A program made the translations under genes and the position numbers. A DNA stretch of 64,000 nt from Alkalisalibacterium limincola (GTDB taxonomy: Bacteria > Pseudomonadota > Gammaproteobacteria > Xanthomonadales > Xanthomonadaceae): positions 549,807-613,806 of the forward strand of contig NZ_VRTS01000001.1 of NCBI RefSeq assembly GCF_008017755.1, in the 5' to 3' direction. The notes under the pieces were generated by a model. It had not been told where the DNA came from and searched no databases. It saw nothing but the letters and a program-made list of their open reading frames with translations. This document shows positions 37,820 through 47,965 of the stretch, one piece after another (the first letter of the stretch is position 1; every line of letters starts with the position of its first letter).

Positions 37820-39286
37820 ATGCGCTATGCCAACGACCCCGACGGCACCCGCCTGCCGATCAAGATCGACACGACCAGCAATGGCGAGTTCACGCCGGTG
37901 CCGCTGGCCCCGGAACACCACCACGCCAACCGGCTGGCGCGGGAAGCGGCCGAGGCCAACGCACAACGGCTTGGCCTGTCACGCCGAGGCTTCCTGGTGT
38001 CGGCCTGCGGTGCGGCCACCACGCTGCTGGCGATGAACACCGCCTACGCGGCGGTCGGCAAGCGCGGCGGCTTCTTCCAGCTTGCCGGCGAGGCGAGCCT
38101 GGACGCCGATGCCGCGGCGGCGTCGGTCAACGGGAACGAGTTCATCTTCGACGTGCAAGGCCACTTCGTGAACCCGACCGGTACCTGGACGCGCCGGCTG
38201 CCCGAAGGCGCCACGCCGCTGTCGAGTTTCGAAACCGAATTCTGTGCGGCCGCCGAACTCCCCGGCAACCTCGATCGGCTGCAGTGCTTCGGCCCCGACG
38301 CCTTCCTGCGCGACATCTTCATGGATTCCGACACCTCGCTGATGGTGCTGTCGTTCGTGCCGTCCACGCGCGAGGGCGAGCCCCTGACGATCGAGGAAGC
38401 CGCAGCGACCGCGGCGATCGTCGAGGGCATGAAGGGCACGCACCGGATGTTCCTGCACGGCCGCGTGAACCCGAACCAGCCCGGCGACCTGGAGGACATG
38501 GAACGGCTGGCGCGCGAGTTCGGCATCAGCGCGTGGAAGACCTACACCCAGTGGGGTCCGGACGGGGCCAGCGGCTTCTGGATGGACGACGATGTCGGCC
38601 TGGCGATGATCGAGCGCGCCCGGGCGCTGGACGTGAAGAACATCGCCATCCACAAGGGCCTGCCCTTCGGCCGGCGCAGCTATGAACACAGCACCTGCGC
38701 CGACGTCGGCCGGGTGGCGAAGCGCTTCCCGGACGTGAACTTCCTGATCTACCACTCCGGCTTCGTCACCGACCAGGCCGAGGGGCCCTACGACCCGCAG
38801 CGCAGCGACGGCGTGGATTCGCTGATCACCTCGGTGCTGGAAGCCGGCCTGGGCCCGGGCAGCAACGTGTACGCGGAGCTGGGCTCGACCTGGCGCTTCC
38901 TGATGCGCGACCCGGATTCTGCCGCGCATACGATGGGCAAATTGCTCAAGCACCTGGGCCCGGACAACATCCTGTGGGGCACCGACTCGATCTGGTACGG
39001 CAGCCCGCAGGACCAGATCCAGGCCTTCCGCACGTTCCAGATCTCCGACGAGTTCCAGGAGCGCTACGGCTACCCGGCGATCACGCCGGAGATCCGAGCG
39101 AAGATCTTCGGCCTCAATGCGCTCGGCATCTATCCGGTCGAGGAGTCGGTGCTGCGCGAGCACCTGCCCGGCGATGCGATCGCCCGGGCGCGAGCGGAGT
39201 ACCGCCAGCGACCCGACCCCAGCTTCCTGACCTATGGGCCGAAGACCCGCCGCGAGTTCCTGAACTTCAAGGCCTGGGGCGGCTGA
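37820..39286 (+). CDS. Tat-exported amidohydrolase (PF04909-type TIM barrel)
   Basis: A 488-residue protein. A twin-arginine signal (SRRGFLVSACGAATTLLAMNTAYA) starts only at residue 54, after a long hydrophilic N-region. The barrel starts at FDVQGHFVNP; later elements are LIYHSGF and ILWGTDSIWYGSPQDQI, where amidohydrolase-2 enzymes keep His and Asp metal ligands. Decarboxylases and hydrolases share this fold, so the reaction is open. GGAGG lies 4 bases before the ATG. Its stop lies inside the 3' end of the convergent EamA gene, a 20-base overlap. Confidence 0.83.
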   Translation: MRYANDPDGTRLPIKIDTTSNGEFTPVPLAPEHHHANRLAREAAEANAQRLGLSRRGFLVSACGAATTLLAMNTAYAAVGKRGGFFQLAGEASLDADAAAASVNGNEFIFDVQGHFVNPTGTWTRRLPEGATPLSSFETEFCAAAELPGNLDRLQCFGPDAFLRDIFMDSDTSLMVLSFVPSTREGEPLTIEEAAATAAIVEGMKGTHRMFLHGRVNPNQPGDLEDMERLAREFGISAWKTYTQWGPDGASGFWMDDDVGLAMIERARALDVKNIAIHKGLPFGRRSYEHSTCADVGRVAKRFPDVNFLIYHSGFVTDQAEGPYDPQRSDGVDSLITSVLEAGLGPGSNVYAELGSTWRFLMRDPDSAAHTMGKLLKHLGPDNILWGTDSIWYGSPQDQIQAFRTFQISDEFQERYGYPAITPEIRAKIFGLNALGIYPVEESVLREHLPGDAIARARAEYRQRPDPSFLTYGPKTRREFLNFKAWGG

Positions 39287-40277
39287 AGCGCGGGCTGTCG
39301 TCCTCAGGCGGCGGCAGCCCCTGCTCGGCGGCTGCGGCATCGCGACCGGTTTCGCATGGGGCTTCGGTGGCCCGGACCGGGGCACCGGAGGGCGCGCGGC
39401 GCTGTTGCGCCACCGCCACGCCGCCCAGGATCAGCGCGCCGGCGATCGCCATCGGCACGGTCAGGGCCTCGTCGAGCACCAGCCAGGCCCAGGCCACGCC
39501 GAACAGCGGCACCAGGTAGGTCACCATGACCGCGCGCGAGGGCCCGACCTTGCCGATCAGGCGGAACAGGAACGCATAGGCGATGCCGGTGCAGACGAAG
39601 CCCAGCAGTGCTGCAGCGCCCCACGCCGGCAGCGACACCGGTGCCTGGGGCCAGTGCCACAGCGCGAAGGGCGCGAGGAACACGGTCGCGCCCAGCAAAG
39701 TCGCGGCGGCCACCGCGATCGGCGGCAGGCCGGCCAGGTAGACCCGCACCAGGTTCGCCGCGACCGCGTAGCACAGCGACGCCGCCACGCCGGCCAGCGC
39801 CGCCGTGGTCACGTCCATGCCCGCCGCATTGCCGCCGGCCAGCACGACCACGCCGGCGAAGCCCGACAGCAGGCCGATGCCTTTCCTGAGCCCGATCTTC
39901 TCGCCGAACATCACGAAGGCCACGACGGCGGTGAGCATGACCGTGGTCGCGTTGGCGATCGCGCTGATGCCCGCCGGCGCGCGCGCGGTCGCCCAGGCGA
40001 AGAGCACGAACGGCAGCGCGGAGTTGAGGATGCCGATGGCCCCGAGTCGCCACCAGTGGGGAGCGATCTGGCGGCGCCCCAGCCACAGGAACGGCAACAG
40101 CACCAGCGCGCCACAGGCCACGCGGATGAAGGCCAGGGACGCCGAGCCGATCTCGGGCGAGGCGATGCGCATCAGCAGGAAGGAGCCGCCCCAGATGATG
40201 CCGAGCAAGGTGAATTCGGCCGCGATGATGAGATCGCGCCAGCGGCCCGGGGCCGGAATCTGGGAGGGTGGTTTCAT
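39267..40277 (-). CDS. EamA/DMT superfamily transporter
   Basis: A 336-residue protein with ten helices in two EamA repeats (LLGIIWGGSFLLMRIA; LVRVYLAGLPPIAVAAATLL) and a disordered C-terminal tail of about 35 residues. It is distinct from the EamA protein at 17 kb. ATG at 40277. A 7-base inverted repeat (CATCGCG/CGCGATG) overlaps the start codon. The substrate is unknown. Confidence 0.87.
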   Translation of the reverse strand: MKPPSQIPAPGRWRDLIIAAEFTLLGIIWGGSFLLMRIASPEIGSASLAFIRVACGALVLLPFLWLGRRQIAPHWWRLGAIGILNSALPFVLFAWATARAPAGISAIANATTVMLTAVVAFVMFGEKIGLRKGIGLLSGFAGVVVLAGGNAAGMDVTTAALAGVAASLCYAVAANLVRVYLAGLPPIAVAAATLLGATVFLAPFALWHWPQAPVSLPAWGAAALLGFVCTGIAYAFLFRLIGKVGPSRAVMVTYLVPLFGVAWAWLVLDEALTVPMAIAGALILGGVAVAQQRRAPSGAPVRATEAPCETGRDAAAAEQGLPPPEDDSPRFSRPRP

Positions 40278-40420
40278 CGCGGAAGTTTAATCGACGCGAT
40301 GATGGATCGCCGCCTCCACAGGCGGAAACCAGTCTCCCGAAAAGCAGGAGGCGCACCCTCCCGGATGCGCCCCTCGACCCTGGTCAGGGTTTGGAAGCCT
40401 GGATCGGAAAGGCCCCTGCC

Positions 40421-40735
40421 TCAGCGGATCGACGGATCCAGCTTGCGGATCGCGCGGGCCAGGTCCATCTCGCCGGTGCGGTCGATGTCGTCACGGTCGA
40501 ACGCGCGACCCGACAGGCAGCGTTCCTGCTCCAGACGTGCATGGTTGCGCAGGCGGGTACCGGTTTCGCGGACACAGCCACCCGCCTTCGCGGCGTCCTT
40601 GTCCTTGCTGTCGGCCTCGTCACGCTCCGAGGCGGACTGGATCGGCGCCTGCGGCTGCACCTGGGGCTGCGCCATGGCTGCTGCCGCCCAGGCGAGCGCC
40701 ACGGCGGGTACGAGCGTGCAAACGATGCGTTTCAT
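40421..40735 (-). CDS. Small secreted protein of unknown function
   Basis: A 104-residue protein with a clear signal peptide (cleavage after AMA, residue 22). The mature part is charged and Gln/Asp-rich and has two Cys (GGCVRE, ERCLSG) that could form a disulfide. GAGGAA precedes the ATG by 6 bases. I do not recognise a family. Similar short proteins with this pattern are common in Xanthomonadales, where they remain hypothetical. Confidence 0.7.
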   Translation of the reverse strand: MKRIVCTLVPAVALAWAAAAMAQPQVQPQAPIQSASERDEADSKDKDAAKAGGCVRETGTRLRNHARLEQERCLSGRAFDRDDIDRTGEMDLARAIRKLDPSIR

Positions 40736-40843
40736 GGCGGTTTCCTCCAGTCGGACCTACACCAATACTTATCACGGCTGGCGCATGCATGCCGTCAAGC
40801 CGCGCCGCGGTGTCAGCCAGGCTTCATCTTTGGACCCGGGGCG

Positions 40844-42556
40844 TCAGTCGCGCAGCATCGGCAGATCCAGCCCCTGCTCGCGCGCGCAAGCCTGCGCCTC
40901 CGGATAGCCGGCGTCGGCATGCCGCATCACGCCGGTGCCCGGATCGTTCCACAGCACCCGCGCCAGGCGGCGGTCGGCGGCCTCGGAGCCATCGGCCACG
41001 ATCACCACGCCGGAATGCTGGCTGTAACCCATGCCCACGCCCCCGCCGTGGTGCAGGCTGACCCAGGTGGCGCCGCCGGCCACGTTCAGCATCGCGTTGA
41101 GTAGCGGCCAGTCCGACACGGCGTCGGAGCCGTCCTTCATTGCCTCGGTCTCGCGGTTTGGACTGGCGACAGAGCCCGAATCGAGATGGTCGCGCCCGAT
41201 CACCACCGGGGCCTTGAGTTCGCCGTTGCGCACCATCTCGTTGAACGCCAGGCCCAGCTTGTGGCGCAGGCCCAGGCCCACCCAGCAGATGCGCGAGGGC
41301 AGCCCCTGGAAGGCGATGCGCTCGCGCGCCATGTCCAGCCAGCGGTGCAGGTGGGGATCGTCGGGGATGATCTCCTTGACCTTGGCGTCGGTCCTGTAGA
41401 TGTCCTCGGGGTCCCCGGACAGCGCCACCCACCGGAACGGGCCAACGCCGCGGCAGAACAGCGGGCGCACGTAGGCCGGCACGAAGCCGGGGAAATCGAA
41501 CGCGTTCGCGCAACCCTCGTCCTTCGCCATCTGCCGGATGTTGTTGCCGTAGTCGAAGGTCGGCACGCCCATCTGGTGGAAGGCCAGCATCGCCTCGACA
41601 TGGACCCGCATCGAGCGCTTCGCGGCATCGCGCACCTGCTCCGGGCTGTCCTTCTGCGCCTGGAGCCACTGCTCCACGCTCCAGCCCGCGGGCAGGTAGC
41701 CGTGGACGGGGTCGTGGGCGGAGGTCTGGTCGGTCACCGCGTCGGGCCGCACGCCGCGCCTGACCAGCTCCGGCAGCACGTCGGCGGCGTTGCCCAGCAA
41801 CGCGATCGACTTCGCCTCCCCGGCGCTCGTGTAGCGCTCGATCCGCGCCAGCGCGTCGTCGAGGTCGTCGGCCTGCTCGTCGACGTAGCGGGTCTTGAGA
41901 CGGAAATCGATGCGGCTTTGCTGGCATTCGATGTTCAGGCTGCAGGCACCCGCCAGGCTGGCCGCCAGGGGCTGCGCCCCCCCCATGCCGCCCAGTCCGG
42001 CGGTGAGGATCCACCGGCCCGCGAGGTTGCCGGCGTAGTGCTGGCGGCCCATCTCGACAAAGGTCTCGTAGGTGCCCTGCACGATGCCCTGGCTGCCGAT
42101 GTAGATCCAGCTGCCGGCGGTCATCTGGCCGTACATCATCAGGCCCTTGCGGTCGAGCTCGTGGAAGTGCTCCCAGTTGGCCCAGGCCGGCACCAGGTTC
42201 GAGTTCGCGATCAGCACGCGCGGCGCATCGGGGTGGGTGGGGAACACGCCGACCGGCTTGCCCGACTGCACCAGCAGGGTCTGGTCGTCGTCCAGGCTGC
42301 GCAGCGCGTCCAGGATCGCGTCATAGCTGGCCCAGTCGCGGGCCGCGCGGCCGATGCCACCGTAGACGACCAGGTCCTCCGGCCGCTCGGCCACCTCGGC
42401 ATCGAGGTTGTTCTGGATCATCCGGAACGCCGCTTCGGTGAGCCAGGACTTGCAACTGCGCTCGCTGCCACGCGGCGCGCTGATGCGGCGCGAGGCGTCG
42501 TGGCGCGGGTCGGCCGCGTCCGCCCGGGTGATGCAGGTTTCGTCGATCAGGGACAT
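40844..42556 (-). CDS. hutU: Urocanate hydratase
   Basis: A 570-residue protein; the family is about 555-570. Conserved blocks include [27 protein letters not shown] and the NAD-binding [16 protein letters not shown], with [11 protein letters not shown] later. It converts urocanate to imidazolone propionate, the second step of histidine degradation. ATG at 42556. The product is the substrate of HutI, encoded about 8 kb downstream. hutH, hutG and hutC are not in the window. Upstream lies a 239-base region with a palindrome and repeats. Confidence 0.95.
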   Translation of the reverse strand: MSLIDETCITRADAADPRHDASRRISAPRGSERSCKSWLTEAAFRMIQNNLDAEVAERPEDLVVYGGIGRAARDWASYDAILDALRSLDDDQTLLVQSGKPVGVFPTHPDAPRVLIANSNLVPAWANWEHFHELDRKGLMMYGQMTAGSWIYIGSQGIVQGTYETFVEMGRQHYAGNLAGRWILTAGLGGMGGAQPLAASLAGACSLNIECQQSRIDFRLKTRYVDEQADDLDDALARIERYTSAGEAKSIALLGNAADVLPELVRRGVRPDAVTDQTSAHDPVHGYLPAGWSVEQWLQAQKDSPEQVRDAAKRSMRVHVEAMLAFHQMGVPTFDYGNNIRQMAKDEGCANAFDFPGFVPAYVRPLFCRGVGPFRWVALSGDPEDIYRTDAKVKEIIPDDPHLHRWLDMARERIAFQGLPSRICWVGLGLRHKLGLAFNEMVRNGELKAPVVIGRDHLDSGSVASPNRETEAMKDGSDAVSDWPLLNAMLNVAGGATWVSLHHGGGVGMGYSQHSGVVIVADGSEAADRRLARVLWNDPGTGVMRHADAGYPEAQACAREQGLDLPMLRD

Positions 42557-42675
42557 GGGTGCTCCGGCAAGGACATCGAATCAGCCCATCAGTATAAGGA
42601 CCCGCCCCTCGCCCTGCCCGGACGCCACGGACCGGGCAAGGGCCAGCCGGCGGCACGTCCCGGGTCGGCTCGGGG

Positions 42676-42717
42676 GTAGGAGTTTTCCTACACGCCCATC
42701 CAGCCTGGTCCTACACG
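42676..42717. promoter_or_regulatory. Inverted and direct repeats upstream of hutU
   Basis: GTAGGA-GTTT-TCCTAC is a perfect 6-base inverted repeat at 42676-42691. Its right arm begins TCCTACACG, and this is repeated exactly at 42709-42717. The region separates hutU from the divergent DUF692-like gene. It could be a regulator site or a dispersed repeat. It does not resemble the known HutC operator. Confidence 0.35.
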
Positions 42718-42795
42718 AACCCGGGTCGCCGGCCGATGCCGCCCGGCTTGGCAGCGGACCATGCTGAAGGTCCGGCATGCCACGGAGGCGATGCA

Positions 42796-43593
42796 ATGCT
42801 CGATGCCAACCACGGCGACCTGCACGACCTTCCCGAACTGGGAGTCGTCGCCGTGTGCGCGGCATCGCCGGGCCTCATGCTTTCGGCCTCGGGTCCACGC
42901 CCGCTACCGTGGCATTCCGTTGCCCTGGATTTCCACCGCATCGACCCGGAGCCGGTCAGGCAGTTGCAGGGGTTGGCGCTCCCTCCGGTGCAGTCGCGCG
43001 GCATCGCGATGATCGCCGCCGGGCACCTGCTGCGCTTGCGCGAGGGCAACCGTTTCCTGGTCGCCGTGGAGAACACCGCGAGTCCCCGTGCGCCGCGGCC
43101 GGGGGAACTCAACGACGGACAGTTCCTTTGCGAAGTGGCGCAGGCCGCGGACTGCGGCATCGTGCTCGACCTGGATCGCCCGCTGCCGGTCTGTGGCAAT
43201 TCACGCCGTAGCGTGCTCGGCGTGTTCGACGCCCTGCCCGCCCCAAGGGTCATCGCAGTGCGGATCGGCGAGCGCAACCTGGAACGCCACCGGGCCCTGC
43301 TGGCGGCGGTGGTGGGCAGGCTTCCGCGGCTCAAGGCGATCCTGGTGACCCGTGCCGACGCAGGCGATGGGGTCGAAACGTTCGCATCGCCATCCTTCGA
43401 AGGCCTCGAGGCCATCTGGCAGCGCCGCGGGCGCGCCTGCCGGCAAACCGGCGGGCGCCTTCATGCATCCCCCTCCCGCAAGGACGCCTCTGCCAGTCCG
43501 CCCATGCCCTATCCCGATGGCTTCTCCCGCTCCAGCCGTCCCGGCTCGGGGCGTCGGCAGCGGGGGCCCTACGCCCACCTGCAGCCGGGTTGA
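42796..43593 (+). CDS. Divergent DUF692/MNIO-like protein
   Basis: A 265-residue protein. The stretch AVENTASPRAPRPGEL, FLCEVAQAADCGIVLDLD and FDALPAPRVIAVRIGE aligns by eye with the core of DUF692 multinuclear non-haem iron enzymes (VENVS, FLxxVxxxADCxLLLDVNN, LPAERIxxxHIAGH). The Glu and first Asp survive. The DVNN pair reads DLDR, the HIAGH histidines are gone, and the terminal HTHG block is absent. It is therefore either a pseudo-enzyme or a distant subfamily. GGAGG precedes the ATG at 42796 by 7 bases. The last 50 residues are Ser/Arg/Pro-rich and look unstructured. Confidence 0.6.
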   Translation: MLDANHGDLHDLPELGVVAVCAASPGLMLSASGPRPLPWHSVALDFHRIDPEPVRQLQGLALPPVQSRGIAMIAAGHLLRLREGNRFLVAVENTASPRAPRPGELNDGQFLCEVAQAADCGIVLDLDRPLPVCGNSRRSVLGVFDALPAPRVIAVRIGERNLERHRALLAAVVGRLPRLKAILVTRADAGDGVETFASPSFEGLEAIWQRRGRACRQTGGRLHASPSRKDASASPPMPYPDGFSRSSRPGSGRRQRGPYAHLQPG

Positions 43594-43719
43594 GCCTTCG
43601 CCCGGGCCGGCGTCGTGGGACACAGTGTCCACACCCGAGCGCAAACGACGCACACCACGTCACGCCGCGGTGGGTTAAAGTTCCGGACTCTCGATCCGAC
43701 ACCCCCTCCGGACGCGCCC

Positions 43720-44774
43720 ATGTCGAACCACCGCCGCGTTGCGTGCGTACTTCTCGTCGTATTGCTGGTCGCCTGTGGCGAGCGGGGTGGCAATGAAACC
43801 GGGCAGGACGCACCGGGTCCCGCCGAAGTCGAGGTCCAGGCGCTGAAGCAGGTGCTGCAGCCGCGGCGCGTCAGCGCACCTGCCAGCGTCGAGGCCCGCA
43901 ACGAGAGCGAACTGTCCTCCGACATCAGCGCACGTGTCCAGCGCATCCATGCCGATGTCGGGGCGACGGTGGCCGAGGGCGACCTGCTGCTGCAACTCGA
44001 CGACACCGACTACCGCCTGGCCCTGGCGCAGGCCGATGCCCGCGTGGCCTCGGCACGCTCCCGGGTCGCCCTGGCGCGGCAGCGGCACGAGCGTGGCCTG
44101 GCCCTGGTCGAACGCCAGTTCATCTCCCAGGACGAAGTGCTGCGCTCGATACCGAGCTGCAGGCGGCGCAGGCCGACCTGGCCGTCGCGCAGGCCGACCG
44201 GCGTGTGGCCGCGCGCAATGTCGAGAAGTGCCGGGTCACCGCGCCGTTCGATGGCGTCGTGCTCGAGCGCATCGCCCAGGTCGGCAACCTGGCCCCGGCC
44301 GGATCGCCACTGCTGCGCCTGGTCGACCTGGCCGAGGCCGAGGTCGAGGCCAGCCTGCAGGCGGAGGATGCCGACAGCCTGGCGCAGGCGCACGATCTGG
44401 TGTTCGAAAGCGAAGGTCGCCAGCACCCGGTGCACCTGCTGCGGGTCACAAGCGTGGTCGAGCGCAGTGCCCGCACCCGCGTGGCCCGCTTCGGCTTCGA
44501 CGGCGCCGGCGCACCGACCGGCAGCACCGGCACACTTCGCTGGCAGCTACCGGCCACGCAGCTGCCGGCTTCGCTGCTGGTGCGCCGGGGTGCCGAGCTG
44601 GGGGTGTTCATCGTCGAGGACGACAGCGCCCGCTTCGTGCCTGTGCCGGGGGCGAGCGAGGGTCGACCGTTCCGTGCCGAGCTGCCGTCGGGCGCGCAGG
44701 TGGTGACCAGCGGCCAGCAAGGTCTCAACGACGGCCAGGCCGTGTCGACGCGACCGCAGGGCGAGGCCGGCTGA
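43720..44774 (+). CDS. RND efflux periplasmic adaptor lipoprotein (frameshifted)
   Basis: Frame one gives a lipoprotein signal (LLVACG) and the first half of a HlyD/MFP adaptor: SSDISARVQRIHADVGATVAEGD, a lipoyl half-motif. It derails after DEVLR. Frame two continues AARNVEKCRVTAPFDGVVLERIAQVG, the second lipoyl half, then beta-barrel and membrane-proximal parts. CTCGATACC near 44147 probably lost one C (CTCCGATACC). The repaired protein has 351 residues, normal for the family. It bridges the inner-membrane pump to an outer-membrane channel. The pump gene begins one base after its stop. Confidence 0.83.
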
Positions 44775-44775
44775 G

Positions 44776-47700
44776 ATGGGGCTGCTGCGTGCGTTGATCA
44801 GCAACCATCCGCTGGCCAACATCTTCTTCGTCGTGGTCATCGCGATGGGCCTCATGGCCTACCTGTCGATGCCGCGCGAGCAGGACCCGGAGATCAACTT
44901 CAACTGGGTCAACATCACCACGGTGCTGCCCGGTGCCAGCGCCGAGGATGTCGAGGAGCGCGTCACCAACCCGCTGGAGGACGCGATCCGCACCGTGCAG
45001 GACGTGCGCTGGGTGGTCAGCTCCTCGCGCGAGGGCGTCAGCAACATCCTGGTGCGCTTCTTCGACATCAACGAGCGCACCTTCGACAAGCGCGTCAACG
45101 ACCTGCGCCGGGAAATCCAGAACAAGGCCAACACCGAACTGCCGGTCGAGGTGATCGACCCCAACATCCTCGAGATCACGACGTCCAACGGCTTTCCCAC
45201 CGCGATGGTGGTGCTGACCGGGCAGGCCGACGACGAACACCTGCGCTATGCCGCGCGCACGGTGCGCGACGACCTGGAACAGATCCCGGGCGTGGACAAC
45301 GTGCTGGCACTGGGCTTCCAGGAGCCCGAGTTGCAGGTCGAATTCGACCCGGGTGCACTGGCCTCGCGCGGCCTGACCGCGTCGACGTGGCCGACGGCCT
45401 GCGTGCCTGGTTCCAGGACACGTTCGCCGGCAAGGTGCGCACCAGCGGCGGCGAATGGCTGGTGCGCGTGGTCGGCACCACCGCCGACCCGGAAGCCGTG
45501 GCCGGCTTCCATCTGCAGGCGCCGGGAAGCGCGCAGGCCCGCGTGCCGCTGGATGCGGTGGCGACGGTCCGTCGCGGCAGGGAGATCCCCCGCCAGCTGG
45601 CAGGCATGGACGGCCAGCCGGCAGTCCTGATGAGCGTCACCAAGGCCAGCGGCATCAATACGCTCGACCTGGTCGACGACATCCGCGCCTACATCGACCA
45701 GCAGAACACGGTGCTCGAGGGTACCGGCCTGCACTTGTTGCTCAGCGACGACCAGACCATCCCCACGCGCACCGCGCTGGGCGTGATGCAGAACAACGCG
45801 CTGATCGGCCTGCTGCTGGTGCTGGCGGTGTGCTGGGTGTTCCTGGGCTCGCGCATCGCCAGCCTGGTGGCGCTCGGCGTGGTGTTCTCGATCGCCGGCA
45901 CGTTCTGGATCCTGTCGATGACCGGCTCCACGCTCAACATCTCGGTGCTGCTGGGCATCGTCATCGTTCTGGGCATGCTGGTCGACGATGCGGTGGTGGT
46001 GGTCGAGGGCATCTACTACCGGATGCAGCGCGGCATGGAGGCGCTGGAGGCGTCGATGCAGGCGCTGCGCGAAGTGGGCCTTCCGGTGCTGGCCGCGGTA
46101 TCGACCACGATCGCGGCCTTCCTGCCGCTGATGCTGTTGCCGGGCATCGTCGGGAAGTTCATGTTCGTGATCCCGTTCGTGGTCACGATCGGGCTGCTGG
46201 TCAGCCTGGTCGAGGCCTACTGGATGCTGCCCGCACACGTGGGCACGCTGGGCCGCCATGCCATCAGCCGCTCGCGCAGCCAGGTCCTGCGTGAGAAGTA
46301 CACGCACTGGGTGCGCATCAACTACACGCGCGCGCTGATCCGCGTGATGCGCTCGCCCGGGCGGTACCTGCTGGTGGCGCTGGGCCTGTTCCTGGCCGCG
46401 GTCATGGCGCTGGGCAGCGGGGTGGTGAAGTTCCAGTTCTTCTCCTTCGACCCGCTGCGCATCTACTACGTCAACGTCGACATGCCACCCGACGCGCCGA
46501 TCGAGGACACGTTGCGGCAGACGCTGGCCGTCGAGCAGGTGGTGCGCAGCCACCTCCGCGACGAGGAGGTGCGTTCGGTCGTGTCGATGGCGGGCATCAA
46601 GTTCACCGACGTCGAGCCGGTCTATGGCGACCGCTACGGGCAGATCGCCGTGTCGCTGAGCCCCGATGCGCGCGGCATGCGCGGGTACGACGAGATCATC
46701 GATGGCATGCGCGAGGCCGTGGAGGCCACGCCTGGGCGCGCGGAGATCTCGTTCCTGCGCATGTCCGGTGGGCCGCCAGCCGGGAAGGCGGTCAGCGTGA
46801 AGGTGCGAGCCGATGACTTCGACGAGTTGCGCCGTGCCGCCGAGGCGGTCAAGCAGATCGTCGCCGGCATCCCCGACGCGCTCGACATCACCGACGACGA
46901 CGACCCGGGGCGCGACGAGCTGCGCCTGCGCGTGGATGTGCTGGCCGCACGCAATGCCGGACTGGACCCGGGGGCGGTGGCGCGCCTGGTGCGGCTGCAT
47001 GCCGACGGCGAGGTGGTGGCCGACATGCGCGACCGCGGCGAGAAGCTGGAACTGCGGGTGCGGGCGGAGCCACGGACACTGGACCAGGTGCGTGGCCTGC
47101 TTTCCGACCCGGTCGCCCTGCCCGATGGCAGCATGACCCGGCTGGGCGCGCTGGTGGAGGCCGAGGAGCTGCGCAGCCCGGGGCAGATCCGCCACTGGAA
47201 CCTTCGCCGGGCGATCACCGTGGAGGCCGACCTCGCGCCCGACGGCATCGACGCGGTGGCCGCGAACCGGATCCTGGTGAATGAATGGGAAGCGATTCGC
47301 GGCCAGTTCCCGGGCACGGACCTGGACTTCTCCGGCCAGCTCGACGACATCGAGGAATCGCTCAACGCGATGGGGGGGCTGTTCCTGCTCGGAATCGGCC
47401 TGATCTACCTGATCCTCGCCGCCCAGTTCCGAAGCTATTTCCAGCCCCTGCTGATCCTGGTGTCGGTGGTGCTGGCCTTCATCGGCGTCGTGATCGGCGT
47501 GATGGTGTCGCGCCAACCGGTATCGCTGTACACGCTGTACGGTGCGGTGGCGCTGACCGGCATCTCCGTCAACGCCGCCATCGTCCTGATCAGCGCGGCC
47601 AACGACCGTCGCGCGGCCGGCATGCGCACCCTGCACGCCACGATCTATGCCGCCCGCCGTCGCGTCATCGCGGTGATGATGACCACCGCGACGACGATCG

Positions 47701-47912
47701 CCGGCCTGTTCTCGCTGGCCGTGGGACTGGGTGGGAAGTCGCTGCTGTGGGGGCCGGTGGCCTCGGCGATCGTGTGGGGACTGGGCTTCTCGGCCCTGCT
47801 GACCCTGTTCGTCATCCCGACGCTGTACCGGTTCTTCATGCAGCAGCCCTCGTGGCATGCGCGCTGGCGAGGACGACGCGCCAGCGCGGCGCGGAGCGCG
47901 GCGCGGGGCTGA
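44776..47912 (+). CDS. RND efflux transporter permease subunit (frameshifted)
   Basis: The opening MGLLRALISNHPLANIFFVVV and the later DDAVVVVEGIYYRMQRG (the paired Asp of the proton relay, helix 4) identify an RND pump. The frame changes near 45383, where GCGTCGACGTG probably lacks one C from GCGTCCGACGTG; the repaired text reads TASDVADGLRAWFQD. After repair there are 1045 residues with twelve helices and two large periplasmic loops, the standard size. It exports toxic compounds with its adaptor. No outer-membrane channel gene is adjacent. The substrate is unknown. Confidence 0.88.
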
Positions 47913-47965
47913 GCCTGGCGGACTGTCATCGGGTCGTAGGCAGGCACGTGGCATCATTGCCACCC

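Noticed and set aside
36002..37966. N-terminal extension of the helicase frame beyond 36001
   Set aside because: It is antisense to the hydrolase gene and has no helicase homology; the ATG at 36001 gives the normal family start.
40275..40301. Inverted repeat CATCGCG/CGCGATG at the EamA transporter start
   Set aside because: Seven-base arms are expected by chance in GC-rich sequence, and no regulator gene is near; too weak to call an operator.
43720..47912. Treating the broken adaptor and pump as pseudogenes
   Set aside because: Each needs only one base to be whole, both halves keep all family motifs, and the same defect recurs in unrelated genes across the window.
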